In this document: piece by piece, positions 5,808 to 5,923 of the stretch | Layout of the letters: every line of letters starts with the position of its first letter | How positions within the stretch are numbered: the stretch's first letter is position 1 | NCBI GenBank assembly: GCA_003542955.1 | Contig: DPJP01000122.1 | Coordinates: 1,455-7,377 of the forward strand | Source of the DNA: Armatimonadota bacterium | GTDB taxonomy: Bacteria; Armatimonadota; Zipacnadia; Zipacnadales; UBA11051 | DNA length: 5,923 nucleotides | Reading direction: 5' to 3' | Notes under the pieces: generated by a model | Seen by the model: the letters and a program-made list of their open reading frames with translations, nothing else | Told to the model about the DNA's origin: nothing | Databases searched by the model: none | Translations under genes and position numbers: made by a program

Positions 5808-5923
5808 GGTGATGACCTGCCTGTGTGTGGTGACCGAACAGCCTCAGGCTGAAGCCTGCGCCACGCGAGGCAACTGAGGGCGGCGCCCTTTGCCGTGCTC
5901 CCCTCTCCGCCCCGCGCCGTCGT
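5808..5923. other. Upstream region of the macro-domain gene, palindrome-rich
   Basis: These 116 bases lead into the macro-domain gene on the minus strand and should hold its promoter, but no good -35/-10 pair is visible. They contain the compound palindrome at 5839-5858 and a small AGGGC/GCCCT inverted repeat at 5877-5889. One minus-strand frame runs from the right edge to a stop at 5846-5844 and could be the tail of another gene, but nothing in it is recognisable. Confidence 0.4.
5839..5858. repeat. Compound palindrome, possible dispersed REP-like element
   Basis: Two overlapping inverted repeats share one arm: CAGCC-TCA-GGCTG (5839-5851) and CAGGCT-GA-AGCCTG (5845-5858). This compact design resembles intergenic palindromes that recur many times in some high-GC environmental genomes. 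Only one copy lies in this window, so repetition is not shown here. Confidence 0.35.

Noticed and set aside
4893..5852. 319-residue plus-strand open frame across the macro-domain gene
   Set aside because: It is antisense to a well-supported macro domain and has no start signal or family resemblance; long antisense frames are expected at this GC content.
5877..5893. AGGGC-GGC-GCCCT followed by TTT on the plus strand as a terminator
   Set aside because: The stem is only five pairs, the T-run is three bases, and no plus-strand gene lies upstream to end.

Overview
This is a high-GC bacterial window from an ordinary chromosome, with six protein genes and no RNA gene, insertion sequence or CRISPR array that I can see. 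The best lineage clue is the orphan type IV pilin-like protein. Its N-terminus carries an '[14 protein letters not shown]' stretch after the hydrophobic helix, and its C-terminus has an H-X9-DG motif. I know this combination mainly from Armatimonadota and, in related forms, from Planctomycetota and similar environmental phyla. The lineage is an inference from one family and was not tested.

Layout. Positions 1-855 (minus) hold the N-terminal 285 residues of a pyruvate formate-lyase-like glycyl radical enzyme, whose catalytic C-terminal part lies beyond the left edge. A 247-base divergent spacer rich in GC hairpins follows. Positions 1103-1879 (plus) encode an eight-helix YhhN/TMEM86-type membrane protein (lysoplasmalogenase family). 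Then comes a 97-base spacer with a palindrome over a perfect TTGACA box and a leader hairpin, and 1977-2603 (plus) encode the pseudopilin. A strong intrinsic terminator at 2731-2765 separates this plus-strand pair from a convergent minus-strand cluster.

The minus-strand cluster, read right to left, is a macro-domain protein with an unrecognised C-terminal half (5807-4767), a 178-residue conserved protein of unknown function (4748-4212), and a secreted alpha/beta-hydrolase esterase (4162-2771). The gaps are only 18 and 49 bases and each gene has a good Shine-Dalgarno sequence, so co-transcription is likely. The three products have no obvious shared pathway: ADP-ribose chemistry in the cytoplasm, an unknown cytoplasmic protein, and an exported ester hydrolase.

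I do not see a clear novel system. The points most worth following are the C-terminal domain joined to the macro domain and its tight linkage to the 178-residue protein, the structured leader ahead of the YhhN gene, and the operator-like palindrome on the pseudopilin promoter.
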